Of a stretch of DNA of 39,444 nt, positions 31,922-39,444 are shown one piece after another. How positions within the stretch are numbered: position 1 is the first letter of the stretch; every line of letters starts with the position of its first letter. The DNA is from Verrucomicrobiota bacterium (GTDB lineage: Bacteria; Verrucomicrobiota; Verrucomicrobiia; Opitutales; JABDGR01): assembly GCA_013285985.1 (NCBI GenBank), contig JABDGR010000008.1:1-39444 (forward strand). The letters are read 5' to 3'. The position numbers and the translations under genes were made by a program. The notes under the pieces were generated by a model, which worked only from the letters and a program-made list of their open reading frames with translations, was not told where the DNA came from and searched no databases.

Positions 31922-33673
31922 ATGCCATCGAAGACCCTTGTCATCAATTGCGGCGCCAGCCATGTGGCCGCAGCCGTATTCAGCGCCGCCAACGGAAAGC
32001 TCACGTTGGAGGATTTGGACACCCGCGACCTGCGTTACGACGTGTCCAAGGACGAAGCGTGGCTGCCTGCCCTGGCGGAAGGCTTGCGCGACCTCTCGCG
32101 TTCGAACTCCCGGTTCCGCGGTCGGGCCACTTTCATTTTGCCCGGCTACCAACTGCTCATCAAGCCGATCAAGGTTCCCCACGTCGAAGCGGCCAAGCAG
32201 GCGCAAATCATTGCCTTTGAAGCGCAAAACAACATTCCGTTCCCGCTGACGGAGGCCGTGTGGGGCAGCCAGGTCATCGCGGATGACGGCATTGAAACCG
32301 AGGTGTTGCTCGCCGCGCAAAAAGCGGAGGCCGCGAACCGCTTTTGCGGCTTGATGGCGACGATTGGCTTTCAGCCCGTTTCACTGCAACCCAGCTCTCT
32401 TTTAGACTACAACGCCTACAAACATGTCCACGGCGCGGATGTCGAGGACACCCTGATGGTCAACATCGGTGCGCGCTCCACCAACCTCACCTTTGTCAGC
32501 CCCGCCGGCCTGTTCATTCGCAACGTCAGCCTTGGCGGCAATGCCTTGACTCAGGGAGTGGCCGATACTTTGGGCAAGAGCTTCACCCAGGCCGAGGAAC
32601 TCAAGGTCGCGTTTTATTCCGGCCAGACCACTTTTGAGGCGGATGATCCGGCGGTGGCCCCGCTTCAAGCCAAGGCGCAGGACTTCATGAAGCGCCTGAG
32701 CCAGCAGATTACCCAGTCGATCATTGCCTATCGTCGCGCCAGCAACCGCGCCGCACCCCAACGCATTTTGCTCACCGGCCGCGGCAGCCTGCTCTCCGGC
32801 CTGCCGGAATTTTTGAGCGAAGCCCAGAAGGTCTCGGTGGATTATTATAACCCGACCGGCACAGTGAGGGCCGCCTCGCGTCTCGGCCAGGGCGTGATGG
32901 AGCAATATTATTACCAGATCAGTGAATGTGTGGGCGAAGCCGCCCGCTTGGTCAAATCCGACGCCATGGGGGTGAACCTGCTGCCGCCGCTTATCCGCGC
33001 GCGCATGCTCTTCAACCGCCAGAAGCCTTTCCTCGTTTTGTCAGCCCTGTGCCTGGCCCTGGCGCCCCTGCCGATGCTGTATTATTTTTATCAGCAAAAC
33101 AGCATCATCAAGAGCGAGCGGGCACAGTACGACACCCGCACCAAATCCCTGGCGGGCCTAACCACGCAAATTCAGCAAAAGTCCGACGAGGCGACCACGA
33201 CGCGCAAGCAGATTGCCGACTTGGAAAACCTGATGAATTCGCGTTTTAACTGGATTCAATTTTTTCAGAAGCTTCAGGACACCCTCGTTGGCATCAAGGA
33301 CGTCTGGCTGGACAACCTTGATGTGATCCGCACTGCCGCCCCCGTGACCGCGAGCGACGCCGCTGGCACGCCGTCCACGGCCACTGCCAAAACAACGACG
33401 GCCGCCCCTCTCACCCCGCCCCCGCCCGCCATATCCTACAAGCTGCACGTCAAAGGCCGGCTGTTGCTCCATGCGGATAATCCCGATGCCACTGACAAGA
33501 CGGCCCTCCGCGCCGATGCCCAGAGCCGCCTGAACAACTTGCGCAACAGCTTCAAGTCCATCCCCTTCGTCAAAGACATTGATGAAAGCGGCTCGAAGAC
33601 TGACTTTGTGTCCAACCCCAACCTGGTCACTTTCGAGTTCACGGTCATCATTAATCCTGAGAGCCCGTTGTGA
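31922..33673 (+). CDS. PilM-PilN fusion, inner-membrane assembly protein of a type IV pilus-like system
   Basis: A 583-residue protein. Residues 1-345 are a PilM-type actin fold: INCGASHVAAAVFS near the start, IIAFEAQNNIPFPLTEAVWG, MVNIGARSTNLTFV and LTGRGSLLSGLPEFL. Then NLLPP at 352-356, within GVNLLPPLIRARM, is the PilN N-terminal peptide that in normal systems binds the groove of PilM. A membrane helix (369-390), a coiled coil (about 393-435), a Thr-, Ala- and Pro-rich loop and a PilN-like ferredoxin-type domain follow. The cytoplasmic and periplasmic parts are thus covalently joined. It corresponds in position to Amuc_1101. The PilO-like gene follows after 55 bases. In known systems PilM-N-O-P aligns the motor with the secretin. 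Confidence 0.85.
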   Translation: MPSKTLVINCGASHVAAAVFSAANGKLTLEDLDTRDLRYDVSKDEAWLPALAEGLRDLSRSNSRFRGRATFILPGYQLLIKPIKVPHVEAAKQAQIIAFEAQNNIPFPLTEAVWGSQVIADDGIETEVLLAAQKAEAANRFCGLMATIGFQPVSLQPSSLLDYNAYKHVHGADVEDTLMVNIGARSTNLTFVSPAGLFIRNVSLGGNALTQGVADTLGKSFTQAEELKVAFYSGQTTFEADDPAVAPLQAKAQDFMKRLSQQITQSIIAYRRASNRAAPQRILLTGRGSLLSGLPEFLSEAQKVSVDYYNPTGTVRAASRLGQGVMEQYYYQISECVGEAARLVKSDAMGVNLLPPLIRARMLFNRQKPFLVLSALCLALAPLPMLYYFYQQNSIIKSERAQYDTRTKSLAGLTTQIQQKSDEATTTRKQIADLENLMNSRFNWIQFFQKLQDTLVGIKDVWLDNLDVIRTAAPVTASDAAGTPSTATAKTTTAAPLTPPPPAISYKLHVKGRLLLHADNPDATDKTALRADAQSRLNNLRNSFKSIPFVKDIDESGSKTDFVSNPNLVTFEFTVIINPESPL

Positions 33674-33728
33674 ACTGCACCCACTCCTCCCTTTCCTTTT
33701 TGCGCCCATCCCTAATCGCCTGCCCCCC

Positions 33729-34787
33729 ATGGATTTCGTGAAACGCTACCCGTTATTGACCGCCGTGCTGGCTGTGTGCGTGACCGCTTTCGCGGTCGAG
33801 TTGTTTTTCCTGTGGAGGTTCAGCACCAACGCCACCACCTTGCAGTCCCAATTGAAGCAAAGCCAGTCCAAGGCTGAAACTGCCGCGCGGCAGACCCCCG
33901 CCCCCAGCGACCAAAATCTGGCCGATGCCACCAAAAACGTGGACGACCTGAATGCGGAGCTCGCCGACGTCCACAAGACTTTGCAAGACACTCCGGAAAA
34001 GATCGAATACACCCCTCCGCCCAAGGGTGATGACGCCGGCACGGATTTGACAGTCGAAATCCAGCAATATGCGGACAAGATGCAGGCGAAGGCCACGGAA
34101 AAAGGCGTAATCCTGCCCACGCCGAAAAATTACGGCTTCGGCATGGCTCTTTATGTCGGCCAGGGAGTTTCCCCTCCTCCAGTGGATAAAATCCCGGCGG
34201 TGTACAAACAGTTGAAAGTCCTCGACTATGTCGTGGGCCATCTCCTCGACGACGCCAAGCTGCCGGATCAAAAAATGAAAATCGTGTCCATCGACCGTGA
34301 AGATGTGGCCTCGGTCACGGCGTCCGTGGGTGGTCCGCCTCCCGGCGGCGATCAGGGAACCAGCGGGCTGGATCTGTTTGTGGTTGACCCCACGGTCACC
34401 GCCCGCGTCCCCGGTGCAATCAACACCCTGGCTTTTCGGATTCGATTCGTCGGATATAGTGAGTCGCTGCGCATCCTCCTCAACGATTTGGCCAAATTCG
34501 ACCTTCCCCTTGTCGTGCGCAGCATTGATGTCGAACCGGCCCAGGCGGATCGCGCCCTCACCGGCCCGCTCCCTGGTCCTGCCACCGGCTCTGCGGCGGC
34601 GGCCGCGGCGGACAACTCGGCCCGCCGGCCCGTCATTACAGAAAACTTTTCCCAGTTCACCATCGTGATCGAATACGTCGAGCTTCCGGCGCCTCCCGCC
34701 AGCCCGGCCGCCACCGATGCCGCCGCTGCGAGCGGTACTTCGCCCGCGGCCGCTTCCGGCGCCGCCGCCTCGGGAACTGCCCACTAA
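33729..34787 (+). CDS. PilO-like membrane-anchored protein (Amuc_1100-like)
   Basis: A 352-residue protein with a short cytosolic N-terminus MDFVKRYPLLT and one membrane helix (about 8-28). A periplasmic coiled coil follows (TLQSQLKQSQSKAETAARQT, NVDDLNAELADVHKTLQDTP). The globular part has two alpha/beta units (VYKQLKVLDYVVGHLLDDAK, TLAFRIRFVGYSESLRILLND), as in PilO and PilN folds. An Ala- and Ser-rich tail ends it. In order and architecture it corresponds to Amuc_1100, the Akkermansia protein known for host effects and for structural likeness to PilO-type proteins. The ATG at 33729 follows CGCCTGCCCCCC; the open frame upstream overlaps the PilM-PilN gene and is not used. Confidence 0.75.
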   Translation: MDFVKRYPLLTAVLAVCVTAFAVELFFLWRFSTNATTLQSQLKQSQSKAETAARQTPAPSDQNLADATKNVDDLNAELADVHKTLQDTPEKIEYTPPPKGDDAGTDLTVEIQQYADKMQAKATEKGVILPTPKNYGFGMALYVGQGVSPPPVDKIPAVYKQLKVLDYVVGHLLDDAKLPDQKMKIVSIDREDVASVTASVGGPPPGGDQGTSGLDLFVVDPTVTARVPGAINTLAFRIRFVGYSESLRILLNDLAKFDLPLVVRSIDVEPAQADRALTGPLPGPATGSAAAAAADNSARRPVITENFSQFTIVIEYVELPAPPASPAATDAAAASGTSPAAASGAAASGTAH

Positions 34788-34851
34788 TACTCCCTCGCCC
34801 GCCCTTCCCCCCACTGAAACCATCCCCCTAACTTTAAAGTCATCGTCAGGC

Positions 34852-35760
34852 ATGAAAAAATATTACGACAAAGTCTTGTTCCTCCTCGCGCTCGTGGTGT
34901 TGGGCTTGGGGGCCGGCATCTTTTTCAAAAAAGGCGGCGTGCCCAAGAGCCCGGCGCTGCCGGCGGCGAAACTTAGCGGCGATGCCTTTACCACGATTCC
35001 CGCGCCCACTTTCGACAAAACCACTTACACTTGGGAGTCGCCGCCGGATCAACGCGAGGACGATCCGGGTTGGATCTATTACGTCTTCACCCCGCCAAAA
35101 ATTTGGTGGGAGCAAGGCACCGGCTGGATCGCCGTGCCCCCCGTGCCCATCGTGCCGGTTCCCTTTGGCCTGCATCTGGTGTCCGCAAAAAAAGAACTCT
35201 ACCGCGTTCAGTTGCAGGGCACCTCCGGCAATGGCGACAAGGATGACGAAATCAATTTCAGCGATGAAGAAACCGGCCTGGATTTCCATCTGAAGCTCGG
35301 CCAGGAAAGCGAACTCCACAAAATCAAGGTCACGGACCTGAGCTTTGACCCGGTGGACAAGGGGCACGGCGTCGTGTTTAAAGCCGCCCGGGCCACCATC
35401 CTCGACGAAAGCACCGGCGAAACAGTTACTCTTACCGAAGGCGTGGAATTCGCCCCGACGGACAACCAAGTCTATGTGCTGCAAACGGACGACCCCTTCC
35501 CCTCCCAGGAATGGAAAGTCTCCTCTCAGGATTGGAAGGTCGCCGTCAAAAATGGCCAGGACGAAACGCTGAAGCAACCCGGCGGTCTGGAAGATTTCAA
35601 AGGCGACATCGTTTTTAAGGTGGTCAATCTTGACTTTGATAAGCCGTCCGTTACGGTCGAGAAACAATTCACCACCAAATCTGGCAGGAAATCCACCAAA
35701 ACGATGGAACTGACCATTACCCAAGCCCCGGCCAAGACTGAATCTTCCCCAGCGAAATAA
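34852..35760 (+). CDS. membrane-anchored protein of the pilus-like locus (Amuc_1099-like position)
   Basis: A 302-residue protein with an N-terminal membrane helix (VLFLLALVVLGLGAGIFF, about 8-25). The periplasmic part is mostly beta strand: WIYYVFTPPKIWW, LVSAKKELYRVQLQG, an acidic loop NGDKDDEINFSDEETGLDF, KIKVTDLSFDP and DIVFKVVNLDFDKPSV. No lipobox is present. Its place between the PilO-like protein and the secretin is that of PilP in classical systems, where PilP connects PilNO to PilQ. I see no clear PilP signature, so that role is a positional inference. The start ATG at 34852 is 64 bases after the preceding stop. Confidence 0.7.
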   Translation: MKKYYDKVLFLLALVVLGLGAGIFFKKGGVPKSPALPAAKLSGDAFTTIPAPTFDKTTYTWESPPDQREDDPGWIYYVFTPPKIWWEQGTGWIAVPPVPIVPVPFGLHLVSAKKELYRVQLQGTSGNGDKDDEINFSDEETGLDFHLKLGQESELHKIKVTDLSFDPVDKGHGVVFKAARATILDESTGETVTLTEGVEFAPTDNQVYVLQTDDPFPSQEWKVSSQDWKVAVKNGQDETLKQPGGLEDFKGDIVFKVVNLDFDKPSVTVEKQFTTKSGRKSTKTMELTITQAPAKTESSPAK

Positions 35761-35830
35761 GGCTGGCCGTTTCTTTCCCTCACCCCCATCCTCTCCCCTT
35801 CAACTGACACGCCACACTGTCCGCATTCCT

Positions 35831-38746
35831 ATGAAGACGCCCAGGAAATCCCGCCGCTCCCACGCCATCGTTCTGGCCCTCGCCGCCGGTCTGCTTGCTG
35901 GGGCCATTGCCCTCCCAACTCCGCTTCGCGCCCAAGCCGGCTCCTCCAGCGAGCTTGCCAACGAGAAGATGCAACTCCAGTTGCAAGCCCTTGACGCCAA
36001 AACCACCGGGGACTACGCCAAGGCCAAGGACCTGCTCAACAAGATTATCGCCCTTGACCCCAAGGACCCCAACAACACCGACGTGCAACGGCAGATTGCG
36101 ACCATTGATGCCGCACTCGCCAGCCAAAGCGCGGGCAAGCCCACCATTTTCGATGCCAACGGTTCCGGCTCGGCGGCCCCCTCCGCCATGACGGCGCGCC
36201 AACTCGCGGCCGACAGTCCCGCCCCGGCCACGACGACGGACACCGCCGCCCCCGCGATCACTTCTGAATCCAAGACGGCCTTGGATGCCGAAGCCGCGCG
36301 CCAGGCCGGGCAAATTGCCTCCATTCGCAAGTCCATCGAGAAAGCGAAAGCTCTCGAAGCCTCCGGTGATTATGCCGGAGCGCGCGATGCGCTCGACGCC
36401 GCCAAGGCGCAAGTTCCCCCCGGCATGGCGTTTGCGGACATCCGCAACGCGATTGCCCAGGAAACAGCCAACAGTTGGTATTTGCAGGCGGTCGCCGACT
36501 ACAACGGCAAAAAACTGGCCACCGCGAAGGATGACCTCGCCAAGTATGTCGAAGTCAAAGGCGGTGCTGATTCCCGCTCCAACCAGCTGCAAAAGAACAT
36601 TGCGGCGGCGCAGAAAAACCCCCTTAGCCAGGATATCGCTCAAATCAGCCCCGGCTTCGAGGAATTACAGGATAAAGTCCAGCAGCTCATGGTCACCGGC
36701 CGCGCCCAGTTCCTTTATGGCGACTTTGATGGGGCGATGAAAACCTTCAACGTGGTGATTACCTATTCCCCCGACAATATCGAAGCCAAGGCCTATATGA
36801 TGCAAATCAACCAAATCCAGGTTGATAAAGGCTACATGAACCGCTTGCAGACCCGCGCGAACATGCTCTCGCAAGTGACCGATGACTGGTCCCTCCCGGT
36901 CTACAACCAGGCGGCGGCGGCGGAAGCGCCCGCTCCGGTGCAGGAGTCGGCTGAAATGAAAAAACTCCAGACCATTTTCATCCCCTCGGTGGACATCCAG
37001 GTGCCCACGCCCCTCGAACAAGTCGTCCAGGTGCTGCACGACGAATCGATCAAATTCGACCCGGATGGCAAAGGTGTCAACATGCAGGTCTTTGTCGCCG
37101 AGGGTGATCAAATGCCCAAGGTCACGCTGGCCGGGGTGACCAACCTCAGCATTGCCGAAATACTTTCCATTGCTTGCAAAAAAGCCGGTTACGGTTACGG
37201 GTCCGAGGGCCACATCATTGCGCTGCGCAAGGGTGGCACGGGCGACTCGTCCGCCAATTCCGGTTTTGTGCGCCAGACGATCGGACTCAGCGACGGCGCG
37301 CAAGAGCTGCTCGGTTTGAGTTCCGGCGGCAGCGCTGGAGCGACCAGCGCCGGCCCGGCGACTGCGGCCAACCCCTTTGAAACGCCCGGTGGCAACACCA
37401 CCGCCGCTGCGGCGGCCCCGGCGGACACCTCCGGCGCCAGTTCGTCGGACCTCGCGGATCAGCTCCAAAAGAAGTTCGTTGAAAACGGCATTGAATTCCC
37501 CCCGGGCTCCAAGCTGACCCTGCTGGGCAGAACCAACAGCAAAATCAGCGTCTTCAACACCCTGGAGAACATCAACAGTCTGCGTAATTTCCTGAATACT
37601 CTCAGCGACGTCAAACAGGTTCAAATCGAATCCCGCTTCCTGGACGTCACCCAAAGCGCGCTCAAGTCTTTTGGCGCGCGCTGGGCCGCCACCAACAGCC
37701 GCTTGCCCAATGACTTCCTCCAGACCGGCAGCAGCGGCCAGACCAGCAATTTGCGCTCGCTCAGCACAACCTTCTCCCAGGGTTCGGCCAATGCTGCGCC
37801 GACCGTTATCACCGGTTTGACCGGCCAAACGATTAATGGCACCTTGGGCGGGAGCGGCCTCACGTTCCTTCCGGGTTCACTCATCGACAACCAAGTCATC
37901 CCGACCTTGCCGACGGCCGTCAATACCGGCGTCGCTTCTTCCGATGTGTTTAGCGGCGTGGTCAGCTGGCTGGATGGCTATCGCATTCAACTGGTTCTCG
38001 ATATGCTCGACCAGGAGAACGGCTCGGACCTCATGACCTCTCCCAAGGTCACCGTCATGGATGGCGTCGACGCCACCATCCTCGTGGCCCAAGATTTCAA
38101 GTACCCGCAACAATTTCAGGCGGTGACGGCCACGGTCAGCCCGGCTTCCGGCAACAGTGGTGCGGGTGGTGGTATCGCCGTTGCGGCGGGCAACCCCAAT
38201 CAATTCGTGGACGAGAACATTGGTGTCTCGATGCGGGTGCATCCCGATGTGCAGCCGGATGATTCCATCAAGATCGCCCTCGACCCGAAGGTGACGGAGT
38301 TTGACGGCTTTGTTGAATACGGCAGCGCCTCCATCGCCATTCAAGGCACCATCACGGCCATCGTGCCGTCGGGCGTCATTCAGCCCATTTTTGACCAGCG
38401 CGAAATGAGCACCACGGTCACCGTCTCAGACGGCGCCACGATCGTCATGGGCGGCATGACCCGCGACGAAGTTGACTCAGTCAATGACAAGGTGCCCGTC
38501 CTTGGCGACATTCCCCTGCTGGGCCGACTGTTCCAGTCGAAGGCCGAGACCTCGGAGAAGCGTAACCTGCTGATCTTTGTCACCGCCAACCTTATCGGCC
38601 CCGGTGGTTCACCGGCGCTGCAAACCTTCCAAGGCCTCCAGCCGGGTACGCTCTTCACGAACCCGACCCTGGTCATGCCTTCCGGCAGTTTTGAACGCAC
38701 GCCCGCCAAATCGTTGGTGACGCCCGCCGCGGCGCCTCAACCGTAA
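35831..38746 (+). CDS. secretin with N-terminal TPR-like region (PilQ/GspD superfamily, Amuc_1098-like)
   Basis: A 971-residue outer-membrane secretin with signal peptide ending near LRAQA. Residues about 35-360 are helical and TPR-like (LDAKTTGDYAKAKDLLNKIIALDP, RAQFLYGDFDGAMKTFNVVITYSPDNIEAKAY). At about 381-468 an N0/STN-type domain appears (PSVDIQVPTPLEQVVQVLHD, SIAEILSIACKKAGYGY). An N3-like part follows around 560-600. The secretin core begins at VKQVQIESRFLDV (594) and includes the conserved VPVLGDIPLLGRLF (888-901) and RNLLIFVTANLI. A Ser- and Ala-rich segment (about 495-535) sits between. No lipobox is seen, so a pilotin or self-insertion is needed. It ends the block, followed by a strong terminator. 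Confidence 0.9.
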   Translation: MKTPRKSRRSHAIVLALAAGLLAGAIALPTPLRAQAGSSSELANEKMQLQLQALDAKTTGDYAKAKDLLNKIIALDPKDPNNTDVQRQIATIDAALASQSAGKPTIFDANGSGSAAPSAMTARQLAADSPAPATTTDTAAPAITSESKTALDAEAARQAGQIASIRKSIEKAKALEASGDYAGARDALDAAKAQVPPGMAFADIRNAIAQETANSWYLQAVADYNGKKLATAKDDLAKYVEVKGGADSRSNQLQKNIAAAQKNPLSQDIAQISPGFEELQDKVQQLMVTGRAQFLYGDFDGAMKTFNVVITYSPDNIEAKAYMMQINQIQVDKGYMNRLQTRANMLSQVTDDWSLPVYNQAAAAEAPAPVQESAEMKKLQTIFIPSVDIQVPTPLEQVVQVLHDESIKFDPDGKGVNMQVFVAEGDQMPKVTLAGVTNLSIAEILSIACKKAGYGYGSEGHIIALRKGGTGDSSANSGFVRQTIGLSDGAQELLGLSSGGSAGATSAGPATAANPFETPGGNTTAAAAAPADTSGASSSDLADQLQKKFVENGIEFPPGSKLTLLGRTNSKISVFNTLENINSLRNFLNTLSDVKQVQIESRFLDVTQSALKSFGARWAATNSRLPNDFLQTGSSGQTSNLRSLSTTFSQGSANAAPTVITGLTGQTINGTLGGSGLTFLPGSLIDNQVIPTLPTAVNTGVASSDVFSGVVSWLDGYRIQLVLDMLDQENGSDLMTSPKVTVMDGVDATILVAQDFKYPQQFQAVTATVSPASGNSGAGGGIAVAAGNPNQFVDENIGVSMRVHPDVQPDDSIKIALDPKVTEFDGFVEYGSASIAIQGTITAIVPSGVIQPIFDQREMSTTVTVSDGATIVMGGMTRDEVDSVNDKVPVLGDIPLLGRLFQSKAETSEKRNLLIFVTANLIGPGGSPALQTFQGLQPGTLFTNPTLVMPSGSFERTPAKSLVTPAAAPQP

Positions 38747-38756
38747 GGTGTTCCTG

Positions 38757-38829
38757 GGCAGAAGGATCATTTCTGCCAGATTGTTTTACGCGCGAGCTTC
38801 GGAGCCATTCCGAAGCTCGCGTTGTTTTT
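38757..38829 (+). terminator. double-hairpin terminator of the secretin operon
   Basis: A first hairpin GGCAGAA (38757-38763) / TTCTGCC (38771-38777) is followed by TTGTTTTA. A second has a perfect 13-pair stem (38791-38803 with 38809-38821, loop GCCAT) and then TTGTTTTT (38822-38829). The second is the strongest terminator in the window and isolates the operon from the convergent ndk gene. Confidence 0.9.
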
Positions 38830-38911
38830 CCAGACTTTTGCCGAGAGGGCTGGGGCGCGGCCGCCTCGTAAAGGCCTGCGCCTATCTTCGGCCCATCAGC
38901 CGTTTTCCCGC

Positions 38912-39334
38912 CTAGCCAAAAATTTCGTCGGCGCGGAAGAAGCGCTGGATTTCAGTGGCCGCCGCCGCGGCGCTGTCCGAGGCGTGGCAGATGTTGGACA
39001 TCTTGTCCGTGCCCAAATCGCCCCGGATGGTTCCCTTGGGCGCCTTGGTGGAGTCGGTGGGGCCCAGTAATTCGCGCACGCGGTCAACCGCCCGTTCGCC
39101 GCGCAGAATCAACACTATCACCGGCCGTGAGCCCATGAATCGCTCGATTTCGGGGAAAAATGGCAGCTTCGCCAGGTGGGCGTAATGCTCGCGCAACAGG
39201 GTGGTGGACAACCGCATCATCTTGCAGGCCGCAATTTCAAAGCCGGCTCGTTCAAAGCGTTCGATGACTGTTCCGGCGGCGCCTTGGTTCAGGCAGTCAG
39301 GTTTGAGGATGACCAAGGTTTTTTCGGCAGACAT
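38912..39334 (-). CDS. ndk: nucleoside diphosphate kinase
   Basis: A 140-residue enzyme, the usual length. It moves the terminal phosphate from ATP to other nucleoside diphosphates. It starts MSAEKTLVILKPDCLNQGAA, where Lys of LKPD is the conserved phosphate ligand. It has ERFMGSRPVIVLILRGE, TDSTKAPKGTIRGDLG, and the active-site H117 in NICHASDS. The ATG at 39334 is chosen because it gives the family N-terminus; the open frame extends 30 residues further upstream without resemblance. It is transcribed toward the secretin gene, with the double hairpin between the two ends. Confidence 0.96.
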   Translation of the reverse strand: MSAEKTLVILKPDCLNQGAAGTVIERFERAGFEIAACKMMRLSTTLLREHYAHLAKLPFFPEIERFMGSRPVIVLILRGERAVDRVRELLGPTDSTKAPKGTIRGDLGTDKMSNICHASDSAAAAATEIQRFFRADEIFG

Positions 39335-39444
39335 GGTTCGATTTTCGGATGGGATGGCAGGGGGAGAGCCTGTCGCCAGTGTCCCGGCGGTGGCAAAACC
39401 TCCAACATGGCAGTCCCGTTGCATTTTACAAGCCTGTTTCCATC

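Noticed and set aside
1-39444. CRISPR arrays, tRNA or rRNA genes, phage or transposase genes
   Set aside because: None was found on reading both strands; the only RNA gene supported is the SRP RNA.

Overview
The window reads as chromosomal DNA of a GC-rich, pectin-degrading member of the Verrucomicrobiota, possibly Opitutae-like. The strongest taxonomic cue is a five-gene type IV pilus-like block at 31150-38746. Its order and protein layout match what I recall of the Akkermansia muciniphila Amuc_1102-1098 locus. Paralogous polygalacturonases, a pectinesterase-like protein, an IF-3 with long extra tails and start codons preceded by pyrimidine tracts instead of Shine-Dalgarno sequences fit the same picture. 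The assignment is an inference from protein resemblance and gene order, without any database search.

Layout. At 1-1365 lie the end of an MCE/PqiB-like lipid-transport gene and the zinc-independent ribosomal proteins bL36 and bL31. At 1567-4130 are a variant GH28 enzyme, an AT-richer membrane-protein gene that looks acquired, a small coiled-coil gene and a cluster of palindromic repeats. At 4151-8126 are a short ComEC, then IF-3 translationally coupled to a cell-wall amidase. At 8129-10944 a pectinesterase-like gene sits beside a canonical GH28 polygalacturonase. At 11067-13524 are two exported or anchored proteins of unknown role, one of them with RCC1-type repeats. At 13762-16472 are a TPR protein and a NarL-type two-component system. 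At 16478-20846 a large Tat-exported glycosidase-like lipoprotein diverges from a DUF4139 protein. At 20902-22253 are metX and the SRP RNA gene.

The minus-strand block 28485-22310 carries a zinc metallopeptidase and then four closely spaced or overlapping genes: HAD-UbiA prenyltransferase, GMC oxidoreductase and two extended SDR enzymes. This set resembles, by class of chemistry, a polyprenyl-phosphate-sugar epimerisation pathway. At 28781-31078 is a LolC/LolD-like lipoprotein exporter whose permease carries an extra N-terminal membrane hairpin. The pilus-like block follows: a small exported protein, a natural PilM-PilN fusion, a PilO-like protein, a membrane-anchored protein of unknown fold and a large secretin. 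It ends in a strong terminator before a convergent nucleoside diphosphate kinase gene.

The most distinctive systems are the PilM-PilN-fused assembly platform without neighbouring pilins or ATPases, and the UbiA-GMC-SDR-SDR operon. The pectin genes also include two enzymes with altered active-site motifs. No CRISPR array, tRNA, rRNA or recognisable transposase is visible. The longest gene-free stretches are all under 300 bases.
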